NCBI GenBank assembly: GCA_024734495.1
Contig: JALMQS010000061.1
Location: 6,067,321-6,131,320, forward strand
Origin: Forficula auricularia
Lineage: Eukaryota > Arthropoda > Insecta > Dermaptera > Forficulidae
Length of the DNA stretch: 64,000 nt
Reading direction: 5' to 3'
The position numbers were made by a program, and so were the translations under genes. Positions 1-13,700 of the stretch are shown piece after piece (positions within the stretch are counted from its first letter, which is position 1; each line of letters starts with the position of its first letter). The notes beneath the pieces were generated by a model. It saw nothing but the letters and a program-made list of their open reading frames with translations, made no database searches and was not told where the DNA came from.

Positions 1-362
1 CTATCGAGTCAGGTACCATTAGTAGGTCTTTTAAAATACTATTAAACATATATAAGCAAATTACAAATGGATTACTTAAATTCACTTTAAAACGACGCAG
101 TAGAAGGGTGTCAGTACATATTTTTTTATTTAATGGGATATTCAAACCATTGAACATGAAATTAAGAATACGTCCATGGGCATAGTAAGGTGGGGGGGAT
201 TGCCCTGCTTAAAAACTCATTGTCCCCTCTAGAAAACTATAAACTTTATTTTAGGTATCACTTATGTATTTCTCATTAAATTATTTCGTAACTTCCAAAA
301 TTTGTCAATTCTACTAAAAAGTTAGTTGATCTCTTAATTGCATTACCAAAATTGAAACCTTG
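1..362. other. Non-coding sequence at the left edge
   Basis: AT-rich sequence with no exon I can support. The earlier exons of MED18 are expected to lie to the left, so this is probably MED18 intron. Confidence 0.4.
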
Positions 363-1050
363 TTTTTTTTTGTTTTTTTTTTAATGAAAATGATGAGAGA
401 AGGAATTACACCAAAAAGGTGTATTCCCTAAAGGCCTGGGTTGGCCTCTCCATCGTGAAAAGAAGAAGAGGAGGACATTTTATGGGCTGGGCAGGGGTCG
501 AAGGTATCTGTGGATACGGGTCTTAAACAGCTCAAGGTTATAAGTCGCGGGAAAGATGATGGCAGGGAGCGAGTTCCAGCCTCTGGAGGTCATAGGGATA
601 AAAGAATTGGCGAAAGCGCTTGTTCGATTTTTATCCAATTTGACAGCGAAGGGGTGCTGGGCGTTTGAAAACCGCGTGTTTCTCGTAAAGAGGGCTTTAG
701 GGGGATAATTGATTTCAGCTTGACTGAACAGACACCATGATAGTATCTGTAGTACAGGGAAAGGGCAGAAACGGTTCTTCGGAGAGCCAGGGGAGGGAGT
801 CGAGTGAGTTGGTTAGGTCTCCTATTAGTTTAATTGCTCGCTTCTGAATCGCATCCAGAGTAGCAAGAGAATGCTTGAAGGCACCCCTCTACAGATGAGA
901 GCCATATTCGAGACAGGGACGAATTTGAGCCTTATACAGTGTATGAAGTTGACTGGGAGTATAATAGCGTCTAGACCAAGCTTGCGCGCTGCAGCTTTAG
1001 CAGTGTGGTGGCTAATCAGCTGGCCGGCTGCCCCCTGCCCCCTGGGAAAA
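363..1050 (-). mobile_element. 5'-truncated jockey-like LINE fragment (LINE-A family)
   Basis: The reverse complement of this stretch matches the + strand LINE at about 33120-33760. Shared are the tail just before the poly-A, the cap-like phrase encoding the end of the reverse transcriptase ORF, and the region around the HindIII-like AAGCTTG. The T-run at 363-383 is the poly-A tail of the minus-strand element. The copy starts inside the RT C-terminal region, so it is strongly 5'-truncated, and short open frames across it are broken remnants. It sits just upstream of a MED18 exon, probably in an intron. Confidence 0.8.
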
Positions 1051-1296
1051 CTCCCTAACTACGCCAATGAATAAATACGTCCATTTCTCCTTATTAAGTT
1101 AAAATAAAAAGAAATTTGTTATCTCAAGTATTTTAGAATAAATAAGGTCCGGAACCCTCGATATGCGAGTCTAACTCCCACTTGCCGTTTTTTAATTCGT
1201 TTTTATGTTATTATCAACTTAAAATAATATACTGATATTGCAAATTCATTCATTTTTTTTTAATTTATCATTATTAATTATTGGAAAATATTTCAG

Positions 1297-1715
1297 GAGA
1301 TAAATCTCGACCTACACTTGTTCGAAGCAGCATTGATATTGGATGTAGTTCAACTGTAGTCGAGTTTCTCACTGAATTAGGTTGTAGAATGGATTATGAA
1401 TATATTGTTCGAGGTTATATGTTTAGAAAAGGACGAATGAAAATAACCGTTTCGAAAATTTTCAAGGTATATTTAATAAACCTAACATTTTTTTATATCT
1501 TTTAAAGAATATACAAGATATCCTTAATATTTTAGATGATACCTGGAAAGCCTGGGGAAAATGTTGAAGCGATATCTCAATCATACTTAGTTGAACTAAG
1601 TGTTTTGGCCCCTACTGGACAAGATGCCATTGCGGAAGATATGCGAAATTTCGCTGAACAATTACGGCCTCTTGTTCAACTGGAAAAAATCGATCATAAA
1701 CGATTACAACTTTAA
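1297..1715 (+). CDS. MED18: Mediator complex subunit 18, C-terminal exons (partial)
   Basis: MED18 is part of the Mediator head module, where it folds with MED20 and contacts RNA polymerase II in the nucleus. Two coding exons are visible. Exon 1297-1466 follows a TTTCAG acceptor, begins with the last 2 bases of a codon and ends AAG|GTATAT. Exon 1536-1715 follows TTTAG and ends in TAA. They encode about 115 residues, roughly the C-terminal half of a protein usually near 210 residues. Recognisable segments are the CRMDYEYIVRGYMFRKGRMK stretch, SYLVELSV, and the final EDMRNFAEQLRPLVQLEKID run, all typical of MED18. The intron is only 69 bp. The N-terminal exons are not seen and should lie left of the window, beyond the LINE fragment at 363-1050. 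No clear AATAAA lies close behind the stop. Identification is by remembered family similarity, and I am confident in it. Confidence 0.92.
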
Positions 1716-3437
1716 TAACTTTTATTTTCATAATTTATTCCACAACATATTCTCTAAAAGAACTGTATTTATTTCAAAATAATTTCTTCATTTAGTGTAT
1801 TATAAAAATTATTTTTAAATTTAAATATAATCTTAATCAATTTTTATTTAGTTCTTTTATATTTACTTTCTATAATCTTATGAATTTTTTAAATTATTAT
1901 AATAAGTCAATACATACACATACATAATTTCTTTCTCATATTAAGTTTTATATTAAAATTATATTAATCTTCACAAGTTGAGATTGTTTCTCTGTATAGA
2001 AGTGTGTTTGTAAGACAAAGACACCTAAAGATAATTCTGCTGATGTCAATGGCGAATTCTAACACCAGACAATCACAAGCACTGTTAAAGGAGGCAAGAA
2101 GAAGAAGTGTTTACAGGATTCGTTGACCTTTTAAAACCCTGAAGGAGGGAAGATCCTTTTAAAGAGAATTAAAATCATGTTCTATTAAAAAAAAAAAGAT
2201 TTTATTTGGAATATGTAGTTTTCGTTATCTTTGGGCTATCTTACCATCTTTCTTAATTGAATTCTACCAGTCAGTCTCCAAAACAAAATACTTTTTCTAA
2301 AACAAATGTGGTCCCTAACACGATTTTCAATTAAAACAAAATGCATTCTTTAAGTTAGTTCTTTCACAAATGCAAAAATTCAAGAAATCTTCGAAACTTG
2401 AAATATAAGTCATTAAAAGCATAATAAACACATTGTTAAAATTTGAAGACGATTTACCACACCAAACATGGAATAATTGCAATTAAATTGAAATATTTTA
2501 CATATGGCAGATTGGGAAAGGGTGGCGAAAATGATCATTATTTTATTTTCTTTAATTGAAGGACCTTCACCATCTTGATGAAAAATTAATATTTGTTAGA
2601 ATAATATATTCGGAGTAACTTGAAAAAAATTGAAATTATTTACCTCGTAGTTTTGATAAAAAATAAAAAAAAACATTTGGGCGATTATTTTTAGTGGAGG
2701 GGATATAATAACAATGGCAAACGATCATTCATAAACAGGATATAGTAGTGTGATAAGTATAGTCACGTTAGAAAAACAACCCAAAATTTTAGCACCGTTC
2801 ATATGTATAGAGTGGTTAGGAGGCTAAAACTTTTTGTGTGTATTGTCGCTAAAGAACTACCTTAATAGAAATGTGTCGTTTGTTAGGGACCACCTTTTTT
2901 TCTTATTTTCTTTTATAAAATTCTTTTGCAGACATTGATTCATAAATTAATTTCGTTTGGTTAAATTTTGGACTGTAGGTTAATCACTTCATCAGAAAAT
3001 GCATAATAACTATTGCCTATACTACGAAGAAATAAAATAGAGAGCGATGACCGAAAAATATCTGACATACACCAATGTAAAGAAAGAAGACAAAAGACTG
3101 AACGAGGCCAAGATGCAGCAATATTTGAAAGGATAATAAGGGTTAAAGTTCAGTGGATGTAGGAGGAAACGGCAGGACATGTAGAGATTTAATGAGGCTG
3201 GGAGAAAAAATTTAAGGGTGGGGTAGATTGGCCAATCGAGGAAGCAGAGCTAATAAGAAAAATCAAGGACATAAAAGATTAACGGAACAAGAGAAAAGAA
3301 TTCAGAAATTAAATCGAAATAAGAAAAATTAAACAATTTATACTGACAATATTGTGTACAAATAACCTCAAAAAGGAAATTTATATATTGCAATTGAATA
3401 TACGAGTATCCACCCGAATCGGGAAAGAGTTAAATAA
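1716..3437. other. Intergenic, degenerate repeat debris
   Basis: This holds the 3' UTR of MED18 and then AT-rich sequence. One recognisable piece is the end-like AACTACCTTAA at 2857-2867, resembling the terminus of the TTAA-flanked element at 5147-5867. No open frame here looks coding. Confidence 0.4.
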
Positions 3438-3501
3438 ATCTTATGTTAATTCTACATTTAGAAAATTATTTTTTGATTTTTGAAAAGGAAAAATAAATTG
3501 A

Positions 3502-3573
3502 GCATCCGACGGGACTCGAACCCGTGTCTCTCCTCTTACTCGAAGAGCGGCTTACTAACTAGCCCACGGATCC
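3502..3573 (-). repeat. tRNA-like SINE head, left arm of the palindrome
   Basis: Read on the minus strand, a 72-nt tRNA-like fold starts GGATCCG and ends CGGATGC, with 6 of 7 acceptor pairs. It has a perfect T arm (ACGGG, loop TTCGAGT, CCCGT), which contains the RNA polymerase III B box GGTTCGAGTCC. The anticodon arm is CTCT/AGAG with GAG in the loop. I treat it as a SINE head and not a working tRNA gene, because it is duplicated in inverted orientation 30 bp away inside a palindrome. Confidence 0.65.
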
Positions 3574-3604
3574 TCCCGCTATCTAAAGAGCTTATTCGGC
3601 GAGA

Positions 3605-3677
3605 GGGTCCGTGGGCTGGTTGGTAAGCCGCTCTTCGCGTAGGGGAGAGAGACACGGGTTCGAGTCCCGTCGGATGC
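3605..3677 (+). repeat. tRNA-like SINE head, right arm of the palindrome
   Basis: Inverted copy of the tRNA-like unit at 3502-3573. It keeps the B box GGTTCGAGTCC and the T arm, but the acceptor pairing is weaker (GGGTCCG against CGGATGC) and the anticodon arm is changed. The divergence between arms suggests that neither is under tRNA selection. Confidence 0.6.
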
Positions 3678-4795
3678 TCAATTTATTTTTTCCTTTTCAA
3701 AAAATCAAAAAATAATAAAATAGATAGGGTACTATAATGTTTTAAATTAAAATTTTGGTGTTTTTTGAGGCTCTTGAAGAATTGTACTGGCTGGAAAATT
3801 CACCAGTTATCACTTTGTCCTTGAAGGCAAAAATAAATAAACTAATAAATGTTTGTTGTTTAAAATATTAATTATTCAAACCGGGTCTTGTATATATGTA
3901 TAACAATGTGGTTAACAAGCTTGGGTTTTACTAATTAAATATAGTTATATAATTTAAAATTGAACAACCAATAATTATTTTATTTATACAGTATTTGGTA
4001 CTTGAATAAGGCAATCGGCCATTTCTATAAATAAATAAACTTAAATATTTTACTGATATTTAAGATATAAGATATATATATATATAAATTATTGTTCAAT
4101 TCTTTTCAACAATAACAACAACACTCAAACACACGATAAACAATAATATTAACGGTAAACGGTACACGATAAACTAAAAAAACGAAACGAAAACAGATCA
4201 GAGCAAGTTTACTTTGACACCTTGCCACCTCGACACCCATATATGATCTCTCTTTCCACGAGTACATTAGTCATCGAATCCAACCTCTAGCTTCCACGTC
4301 ATCGAGTAGTGAGCTCCGTCTAGACCTATTTTGGTTACAGAATATAAAGAAATTTTATTTCTTTTTCCTAACGAAGACATTCCATCTGTTTCCAAGGTTT
4401 TCAAGAGCTTCAAAAAACACCAAAATTATAATAATAAAATAATTTTCTAAATGTAGAATTAACATAAGAAATTATTGATCATATTATTTAACTTTCGTGG
4501 TTCAAATTGCTTTAAGAAAAAAATTTAAAAGTTAATTTGTCTAAAAAAAGTTAAATAAATAAATAAAATAAAAAAATGGTAAATCAAATAAATTTTATTA
4601 CATTAATTTGTAATATAGAGTAAATAAGGATTTTTATAAATATAAAGAAAAAATTAGATCTTTGAATATAGTTGCAATAAGATTATAAATAAAATAAAAA
4701 TATCAAAAACAAAACAAATAAATATATTTTAAATCATAATATGTAGATTTAGGTAAATACAAAAATAGTGAATAATAAAAATTCTTAATTTAACA

Positions 4796-7700
4796 TTATC
4801 TTTCTATTAAATTTAAAGTATGTTCAAGTGTATCAAGCAGATTTTCTTTTAAAATTACATTATTTATTACAATTAACCAAGAATAAAAACTGAAATCACC
4901 ACCCGGACAAAATTCTAAAAAACAAAATAAACAAAAGTTATTAATAAAAATAAAATAATTATTTATTTATTTAAGATGAATTAAAGAAATGGGAAATACT
5001 TTATAGAAAAAATTAAATTGATGTTAATCTTATATGAAATTTTAATATATGGAAAGTTCAGAAGTCAATGAGTGTAAGATAGATGTTCTTTGAAAATGAC
5101 TTGGCATCATTAAATAAAGCTTAATTTCTTTCAAATTGAATTCCCTTTAAGGTAGTTGTTCCGCCAAATGCGTTTTCTTAGGATTTTTTTGAAATTTATA
5201 CAGATTATTATTTAAATACTGCTGCATCTATTGGTGGCAAAACGAAATTTATGAACAATACAGTTCCGGAGATATTAAATTTAAAAAATCGAGTTTTTCA
5301 GGCTCTTTAACATTGCACTTTACGGAATATCGGAAAGTTTACATACATATTTAATTATAATTAAGAAACTCTTCTTACCATTGTAATAAAAAACTAAACC
5401 AACATTAAACAATAACTAATACATTTTTTAAGAAAATTTTAATTCATAGTTACAACAAAGTTTCTGAGATAATAATGAATAAATAATGAAAAAATGTATA
5501 ATGAAAAATTTACACTAAAAACAAGCTGGCAACAACGCATTTATTTAACCTAAAAAGTGGGTTAACTTTAGTAATATTTTTGACGTTTTTTCGCTTCAGC
5601 CATTGTCTCAACAGCTTTCAATCGCTTATTAAGAACTTTTTGTTTTATAAATCTCCCTTTATAATGTATTTTATCTGAAATTTCTATGATAAAATATATA
5701 CAAGGTCGGACAGTGTTGCCAGATTTGTCAAACGAGCACGGGATTGGCTAGTAGTGGTACATAAACAGCAAAAAGTTTTGGGCTTATGAATTATGAATCA
5801 TTATTGTTTGTTCAATATACTCTAGTATTAACTATTTGCTACTATTATCGCGAAACAACTACCTTAAATAATTAATGTAAAGATTTAAGCATCTTTTTAA
5901 CCGACTTCAAAAAAGGAAGAGGTTTTTTTTTTTTGTGTCTATGTTACCTCATATCTCCGCCAATTGTGAACCGATTTTGAAAAAAAAAATTGCATTGGGT
6001 TCAGACTAGCTTCCGATTGGTCCCGTTTTTTTTTCATTGGTATTAGACCTTTTTTGTTAGGTTTATTCAAGCCTAACTTCTTTGTTTATCAACAGATTTC
6101 GATAATTCTTTTTTTATTGGAAAGGGGGTTTCTTAGGGATGGTACCATATTAATTTGGTCAAGTTCTGATGATAAGATCACTATTAATAACATCACTAAA
6201 AAGAGAAAAATAAAAATAATTTTTAAGATAAAACTAAAACCGACTTCAAAAAATTAAATGCAACAAATAAAATACACCAAAAGGTATAAAATAATTATTA
6301 TCTTATTTAGTTACAACTAAACGACGAAATATTAACATAAAATTACTTTTTGAAGTCGCGGCCAAACATATACATTTTATGAATCGCACTCGACGGATCT
6401 TACTTAGTACGCTCGCTTATATACATATTTCGTTTGGCACAGACTTCAAAAAGTAATTTCATGTTAATATTTCGTCGTTTAGTTGTAACTAAATAAGATA
6501 ATAATTATTTTATACCTTTTAGTGTATTTTATTTGTTGCATTTAATTTTTTTGAAGTCGGTTTTATTTTTTTCTTAAAAATTATTTTTATTTTGAAAAAA
6601 GATGTAATTTTTCAAAAATCAACGCAGGTAATTTAACCACAATAATATTAACCCCTCTGATATGCAATGTAAAAATATTTCTACTAAAATCTTAGATTCG
6701 TCCCTAAATAAAATAAATTATTTTCTTAATATTATTGTGGTTAAATTACCTAGGTTGATTTTTGAAAAATTGCATCTTTTTTCAAAAAGATGCTTAAATC
6801 TTTAAATTAATTGTAATATAATATTACAAAAAGAAACAAAGAGGTTGTCCTCTGTTTGATGATTTTCAAGTAATATAATATGTTAATTTTCATCAATTAT
6901 ATTAGTTTCATTCGCACTTGGGCACTTTTTATTAATGTTTTTTGAATACACTGATTGACTTCTAATGCTTTAATTTAATAAAAGAACAAGATTTTAAATA
7001 ATGATAATATTATTTGTTAAAATTAATTTACTTACCACATAAGTCTTTAATATTTAAAAATCCTAAAACAGATATTTTTCTTCTAGATAAGTCATGTATA
7101 TCTGAAACAATTTTTTTAAGTACTTCAATGAAATCCTTATTGGAATCCTTGAAATTGCAAAGTATGATAGAGAATAATTGGCCTTTTGGTCTCAGAAATC
7201 CCACCTGAAAAAATATAATCTTTTATTACTTGAAATATTATATCTAATTTTTAAACTAATAATAATAATAATATGATTTAATTCCCAGTTTTTTTTGTTT
7301 TTGTTTTTAATGTAATCGAATGCAAAAAGGGCGCACCACCTATGGATCTTGAAAGACCCTTGCATTACCGAAGAGAAGGGAAAGTTGATTTAAGTGAGAG
7401 GGTGTAGACGTAGGTGTTTATGCACTCGGGTTTTGAAGGTTTGAAGATTATAAGTGCTGGGAAGAGTTCCAGTTCCTTGAAGTCATGGGGATATACGTAT
7501 TGGCGAATGAAGTGGTCCGGCACTTTTCTAATTTGACCGCGAAAGAGTGTTGGGAGTCGGCAAAACGCGTGCTACGCGCAAAGTATGCTTTGGGGGAATT
7601 ATTGATTTTATCTCATCAGAGCACCTGCCGTGATAGTATCTATAGAAAAGGGAAAGGGCAGAGACATTTCTTCGATGAGCTAGGGAGTCGAGGGAGTCGG

Positions 7701-10700
7701 TGAGGGTAGAATCGTCAATTAGCCTGGCGGCTCGTTTCTGAATTGCATCCAGGGTAGCAAGGGAATATTTAGAGGCTCCTCTCCATAGATGAGAGCCGTA
7801 TTCGAGACAGGGGTGGATTTGGGCCTTGTAGATGGTGAGAAGATGTAGGGGCGTTTTTGACTTACTAGTGAACTTGATAATTTTTTATAAAAGAACATTC
7901 GTAAGAAGAGAGTAGGGCCCCGCTTTTTTATATATATGATCTTAAAGGACAAAGTCTATTTAGCTAGAGCCTATATATATATATAAAAATAAATAAATAA
8001 TTTATTTTTCTTGAATAAATTATTTATCTATTTTATTGACAACAATAAATAAATAAAGAACAGATATCATAAATATCTCTTATAAGATAACCATACATAT
8101 AAATATTTCTATGGATGTGGCATAGGTGTAATATAAATAGAAAGATATATATATATATATATATATTAGATATTCATTAAGTAAATAAAGATAAGAACCA
8201 ATAAATATTTCTGATAATTTTAAATAGAAAAATATTGACTTGATGGGGACCAAGAATAGGTTATATATATATATTTCTATGGCTAGATCAAATATAAATA
8301 GAAAGATATTTATATTAGACATTCAATACATAAATAACAAAAAAAGTGAATCAGAATAAAATGCAATCTGTCTTATTTAATCTTAAAGCGAAAGGCATAG
8401 ATTCCTACTTAATGTGGCGCTACGATTTGTAAAGTCGAAACAGCTGTTAGATTGAAATAAAACAGAAGATTCGAAACTCTGATTGAGCCAATAGAATAAC
8501 AAATAGTATACTTAAAATAATTATTAAAGAATAATTAAATGATATAAATACAATAATTTGAAGGAATTCACGGGATTGTTCCACGTATTCAAGATGGAGA
8601 GATGAAATTTCAATTCGATATTGATCCTGGAGTCGAATGAAATTCGGATTTATAAATTGGTATTATAAAGTTTAACCTAGAGTTAACCGAAGGTTGACCT
8701 AGGGGTGGTCTAGGGGTGACCTATGAGGGGTGCTTTACTGCGACCCACTGAACACTTGAGATAGCTAAGATTGAATTATATGAGTCTATTTCACAGACGT
8801 CAATGCAATTCAATTTGAAACAAGAAAATTGGATTACGTGGCTCACACGCAAACTCGAATTAGATTCTTGCAGAAGAGGATAATCGAACAATAAATTGTA
8901 CTGAATTAGTCGCAATATGGAAATAACCAAAGATTATAAAGAGAAATGAATAAATCATAAGAGATTGTATTCGTAGATCATCTTAATGGAAATAGACAAG
9001 GATTATAAAGAGAAATGAATAAATCATAAGAGATTGTATTCGTAGATCATCTTAATGGAAATAGACAAGGATTATAAAGAGAAATGAATAAATCATAAGA
9101 GATTGTATTCGTAGATCATCTTAATGAGTCTTTGTACATTGTCGACGTGGAATAGGAAAAAGAACATATAGAACATATGGTGGGGACTTGGCCGACGCAG
9201 CATAGCGATTACAATGTTAATTTTTGAATGTGCATTTATTTGCTCCCCTAATTATTTTAGAGTTAAAGTTCTTATAGGTTTTTTGTAGAAAAAAAATACT
9301 GAATCAGAACATATTTTTGTTTTCAAATTTTGAAATTTCAGAACCCTAATAATCATCATTATAAATAATTGTATTTTTACAAAAATCACTGAGGCCATGG
9401 AATTATTAAAACAAACAAGGCATTTTCATTTGTTGTTTCTATTTGACGTTTAATAGTGATGTCTTTAGTGATTATTTTAGAGCATAATTTGAATACAAAA
9501 AACTGAGCAGAATTAAAATTCTAAAAGATAATTACATCAGATTTTGTCTAATTCATAATTTAAAAGTCCAAAAAAAAGATTTTAAAAATGTAGATATTTA
9601 TTTAAAAAATTTAAATTCAAAACTTTTATTGTTGTCGATTGTTTAAGTTTTATTGTTTATACTAGTCTCAAAATCGATTCATATTGGTGAACAAATCTAT
9701 GATTATAAAACAAAACTTAACTTTTTAAAGTCAGTTCTTATTACAATTATTCATTACAAGTAAAAGTTGAAATAATTAAGTATTTTTATGCTGGAAATAG
9801 TGCTCGGCAAGTGAGTTCCTTGTTTAGCGTTAAATATCCGAATGGGCCAATTCCAGCTGGTACAACGGTTGACAGAATAGTTCAAAAATTTGAAACTACA
9901 GGCACTACTAAATAATTGTAAGTGTAATAAAGACGCACAGAATTTACGTGAAAACGAGGAAAATGAGAACACCTTCAATGTTTTGGCTGCAGTAACGGAA
10001 GATCCTAATACAAGTTTAAGGCAAATTGCGGAAAACGTTGGCTTACATCATTCCAGAGCATTGCGAATTTTAAAAAAGCACAAATACCACTCTTATATCA
10101 ATGTCATCAAGAGTTGCAAGAAAATGATTTGGAGAGAAGAAATGCGTTTTGCCTTGAAATGATGGAAAAAAGTAATAAAGACAGAGATTTTTTGAAAAAC
10201 ATTGTTTTCACGGACGAATGCACGTTTACACTCCATAATGAACCAAACGTTCAAAAGTGTAGGGTGGGCTACTGAAAATCCACACAATGTTGTAAAGACC
10301 AGGACCCAATATCCCCGAAAAATTAACGTTTGGGCGGGAATATTCGGTCATCGCATTTTAGGACCATTTTTCTTAAATGAAAATTTAACTGGACAGCGCT
10401 TTTTGCAGTTATTGGAAGAGGATATAGTTCCGGCTGTAACGGAAAATGCTCGAGAAAACCAAGATATTTGGTTCCAGATAGATGGTTGCCCAGCACACAA
10501 CAGCCGCGATGTCCGTGGATTTTTAAATAATCATTTTGAGAATAAAATCATTGGTCCGAGGTTTACGATTAGCTGGCCTGCAAGGTCCCCCGATCTTTCT
10601 CCCAACGATTTTTTTCTTTGGGGACATTTAAAATCAAAGATTTACTCTGGACAAACATTTCAAAACTTAGATCAACTCAAAAATCGTATACAAGCCGAAT

Positions 10701-13700
10701 GTGATAAAATATCACAATACCAATTAGCAAATGTCAGACGAGAATTTTACGAAAGGTTGTTTAGTGGTAAATGGTGGTTTATTCGTACATTTGCTATGAT
10801 TGTTATTTTTTGTTATAATTTTATGCATTTGTTAATTATGTTAAAAAATTAAATTCTGTTTACCTTACTAATTTTAATGTTTTAATTACGTTTAAAAATA
10901 TTACTTATAATTTCGTTGATTATTCTTGTGAAAATTTAAAAGCTCGTTCTAAACTTCTTCTACGTGAATCTACTATTTTTATTTATCAATGACGAATAAA
11001 AAACTCAGCCCATTCAAATTTAACGAGTTTCTAATTATGGTAATCAATAAATTCTAATAAGAACTGATTTTAAAAAGTTCAAATATAACAAACGTCACTT
11101 AGAAACAACAAATGAAAATGCCTTGTTTGTTTTAATAATTCCATGGCCTCAGTGATTTTTGTAAAAATACAAATATTTATAATGTTGATTATTACGGTTC
11201 CGAAATTTCAAAATTTGAAAACAAAAATATGTTCGGATTCAGTATTTTTTTCTCTACAAAAAACCTATAAGAGCTTTAACTCTAAAATAATTAGGGGAGC
11301 AAATAAATGCACATTCAAAAATTAAAATTGTAATCGCTATGCTGCGTCGACCAAGTCACCACCCTGTATATAGGTAAATATATATATTTTGTTTATGTAT
11401 CTATGTACTCAAGTACTGTGTAAATTAGTGTAGGGATTAGATTATAGCCAGAGGGAACGGTTTTAATGCTTTCTTAAATTGCAGTTTGTTTTATTATTAA
11501 TTACCATATTAATATCAACATCTAGAGAAGCCTTTAATTTCAAGTAAGCGAAACCAACAAGCGTTTTTAAAGATAGAAATCGAAAACTTGGTCATTTGGT
11601 TCCTCTGCAAGGTATTACACTTAACTTAATATATATGAAAGAAATGTTGAATTCAATACCATATAATCCAATAATATATATGAAATGGCATTGAATTAAA
11701 ATATACAGATTTTTCTTAACTTTGTAAATGAATTCAACATTTGTTCAACAAAGATCTTTTTTTATATAATGATACCGATGCAAGAAGAAAATATTTATAT
11801 CAGAGGTTTATTTAGGTGGGTAGTTTTAAAAGATAATTCCATGAATAGCAAACAAAAGTAATATATTAGCCAGCTTGGCATTACAGTACAAGTACTGACA
11901 ATGACCTTTTTACCTTTAAGGGTTATAGAGATAATGGGTCACATCTCCTATCCCCTTTAGGGCCTCCCAGAAGGATACATGCCACATTAATGAGATTGGG
12001 ACTGCAGTAAATATGCAAACAGCACACAACACCAATCTAAGAAATAACCGCGCTACATGTCGGTTGTCTTCGGTGATCATTATGGGAACCGGTCCTTTCA
12101 ATTAGCAAAAGCTGTTGGTCTAGAATAATAAGTCCTCATTTAATTCACACTATAAATCTATAATTATCAGTAAATCGGAGCCGAAATGTATAATTACATG
12201 GGTTAACTTATTAAAAATTTAATTATATAACAAATATGACAACATTATCTAGTAATATACAATGGAGTCAAATGCCGGACTCGATCTGAACGAATTGTGA
12301 CGCCGCGAATGTTTTATCCCACTCGAAATGAATAACTTCAACATTTCATAATGAGTTATCGTTGTGAGACAGAATATTTTCAATTTTTTTCAAATCAAGT
12401 TAGAATAATAATAGAATGCTTGGAGGCCCCTCTCCACGAAAGCGAGCATTATTCAAGACAGGGGCGAATTTGAGACTTGTATAATATAAGGAGTTGAGTG
12501 GGGGTGAAAAAGCGTTTGGTTCGGAAAAGAAAGCCAAGCTTACATACTGCAGCTTTTCCTACTGATATAATATGGTCATTCCAAGAAAGGTCAGAACCTA
12601 AGGTGACACCTAACATTGATATTTTATCACGGAATTACAATGAGCTCGAATCAAAGGAAATGTCAGGAAGGTTCCTATCTACGCGCCTAGAAATTAGACA
12701 GCATTGCGTTTTGCTAGCATTAAAGTTTACAAAGTTGTGAGATCTCCAATTTCCGTAAAGGAAATTCGTTCCTTGTTAGGAAACATTTTGGTTACACATT
12801 TTCTAAAAACCACTCAGGGGACCTTGAAAAGTAAAGATGTAGAAATATTTCAAATACGAATTTTTTCATGAATACATATTTTCTTTACTACTAATAGAAT
12901 CATCGATTCTATTTTATTGAGTAATGGCAATTAAACTTATACCATTTGTGAACCGAGATCTTTAGAAGTTAGGTGTGGACCAACAAATACAGTCAAGATA
13001 CAAAATTGTTGCAACCATCTTTGTCAATATAAAGTCGAGATATATTATCGCAAAATGGAGATAGATTTAAAGAGTTGAGAACGTATATTCATACATACAT
13101 TTCATTTACATATTTAAACATTTAATTTATTTATATAATTACCTTTTCAAATAAATGGCCCAGAATGTAAATTACTCCTAAATTAAACTGGGTTAAAATT
13201 GGAAATCCATTTATAATTAAAGATTCATCCTTGGTTAATTTGGATATTGTTTGAGTCAATTTAAAAAAACATATATCTTGAGAATATTGATATCTACCCA
13301 AAAATGTTCCCATCGAAAAATTCATATGAAAATCGAAGATTTTATAATTTTTTTTGATTGAATTTGAAATTTCTTCCGCTATTGGATCCTGGAAATTATT
13401 TTTAATAATAGATGATGGGTCAAGTTCAAATTTATGGATAATTAGATCCAAAATTTGATTTTTCATTTCTAATAAGCGGCTTTCACAAAATTTGGAACTT
13501 TCAATTCTTGAAAGGGCCTTTCCAAATTTTAAATCAATATTTGCACGTGGATTTTTCATCTAAAACAAAAACAAATTTACATTTATACGGAAAAAATGGA
13601 TAGAAATATATGGAAAAAATTATTCTATGTATATAAGTCATCCAAACGTACTTAGGTAAGATGATAGCGGTATATAAAACACATTTATGAGAATAAGTCA

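Larger units (their letters stand above)
3438..4470. repeat. Nested palindromic element with tRNA-like heads
   Basis: An outer inverted repeat pairs 3440-3600 with 3601-3720 and continues at about 4433-4470. A second palindromic element of about 700 bp (roughly 3722-4424) interrupts the right arm. Its own ends are inverted copies of a TTTTGGTGTTTTTTGA-like sequence. The short AATAATAAAATA flanks both sides of the inner element and looks like a target-site duplication. Each outer arm carries a tRNA-like sequence, annotated separately. The gene-free stretch to 4795 is AT-rich with nothing else recognisable. Confidence 0.7.

Noticed and set aside
10093..10287. Minus-strand frame across the mariner element
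   Set aside because: It lies opposite the plus-strand transposase remnant, whose catalytic motifs are clear.
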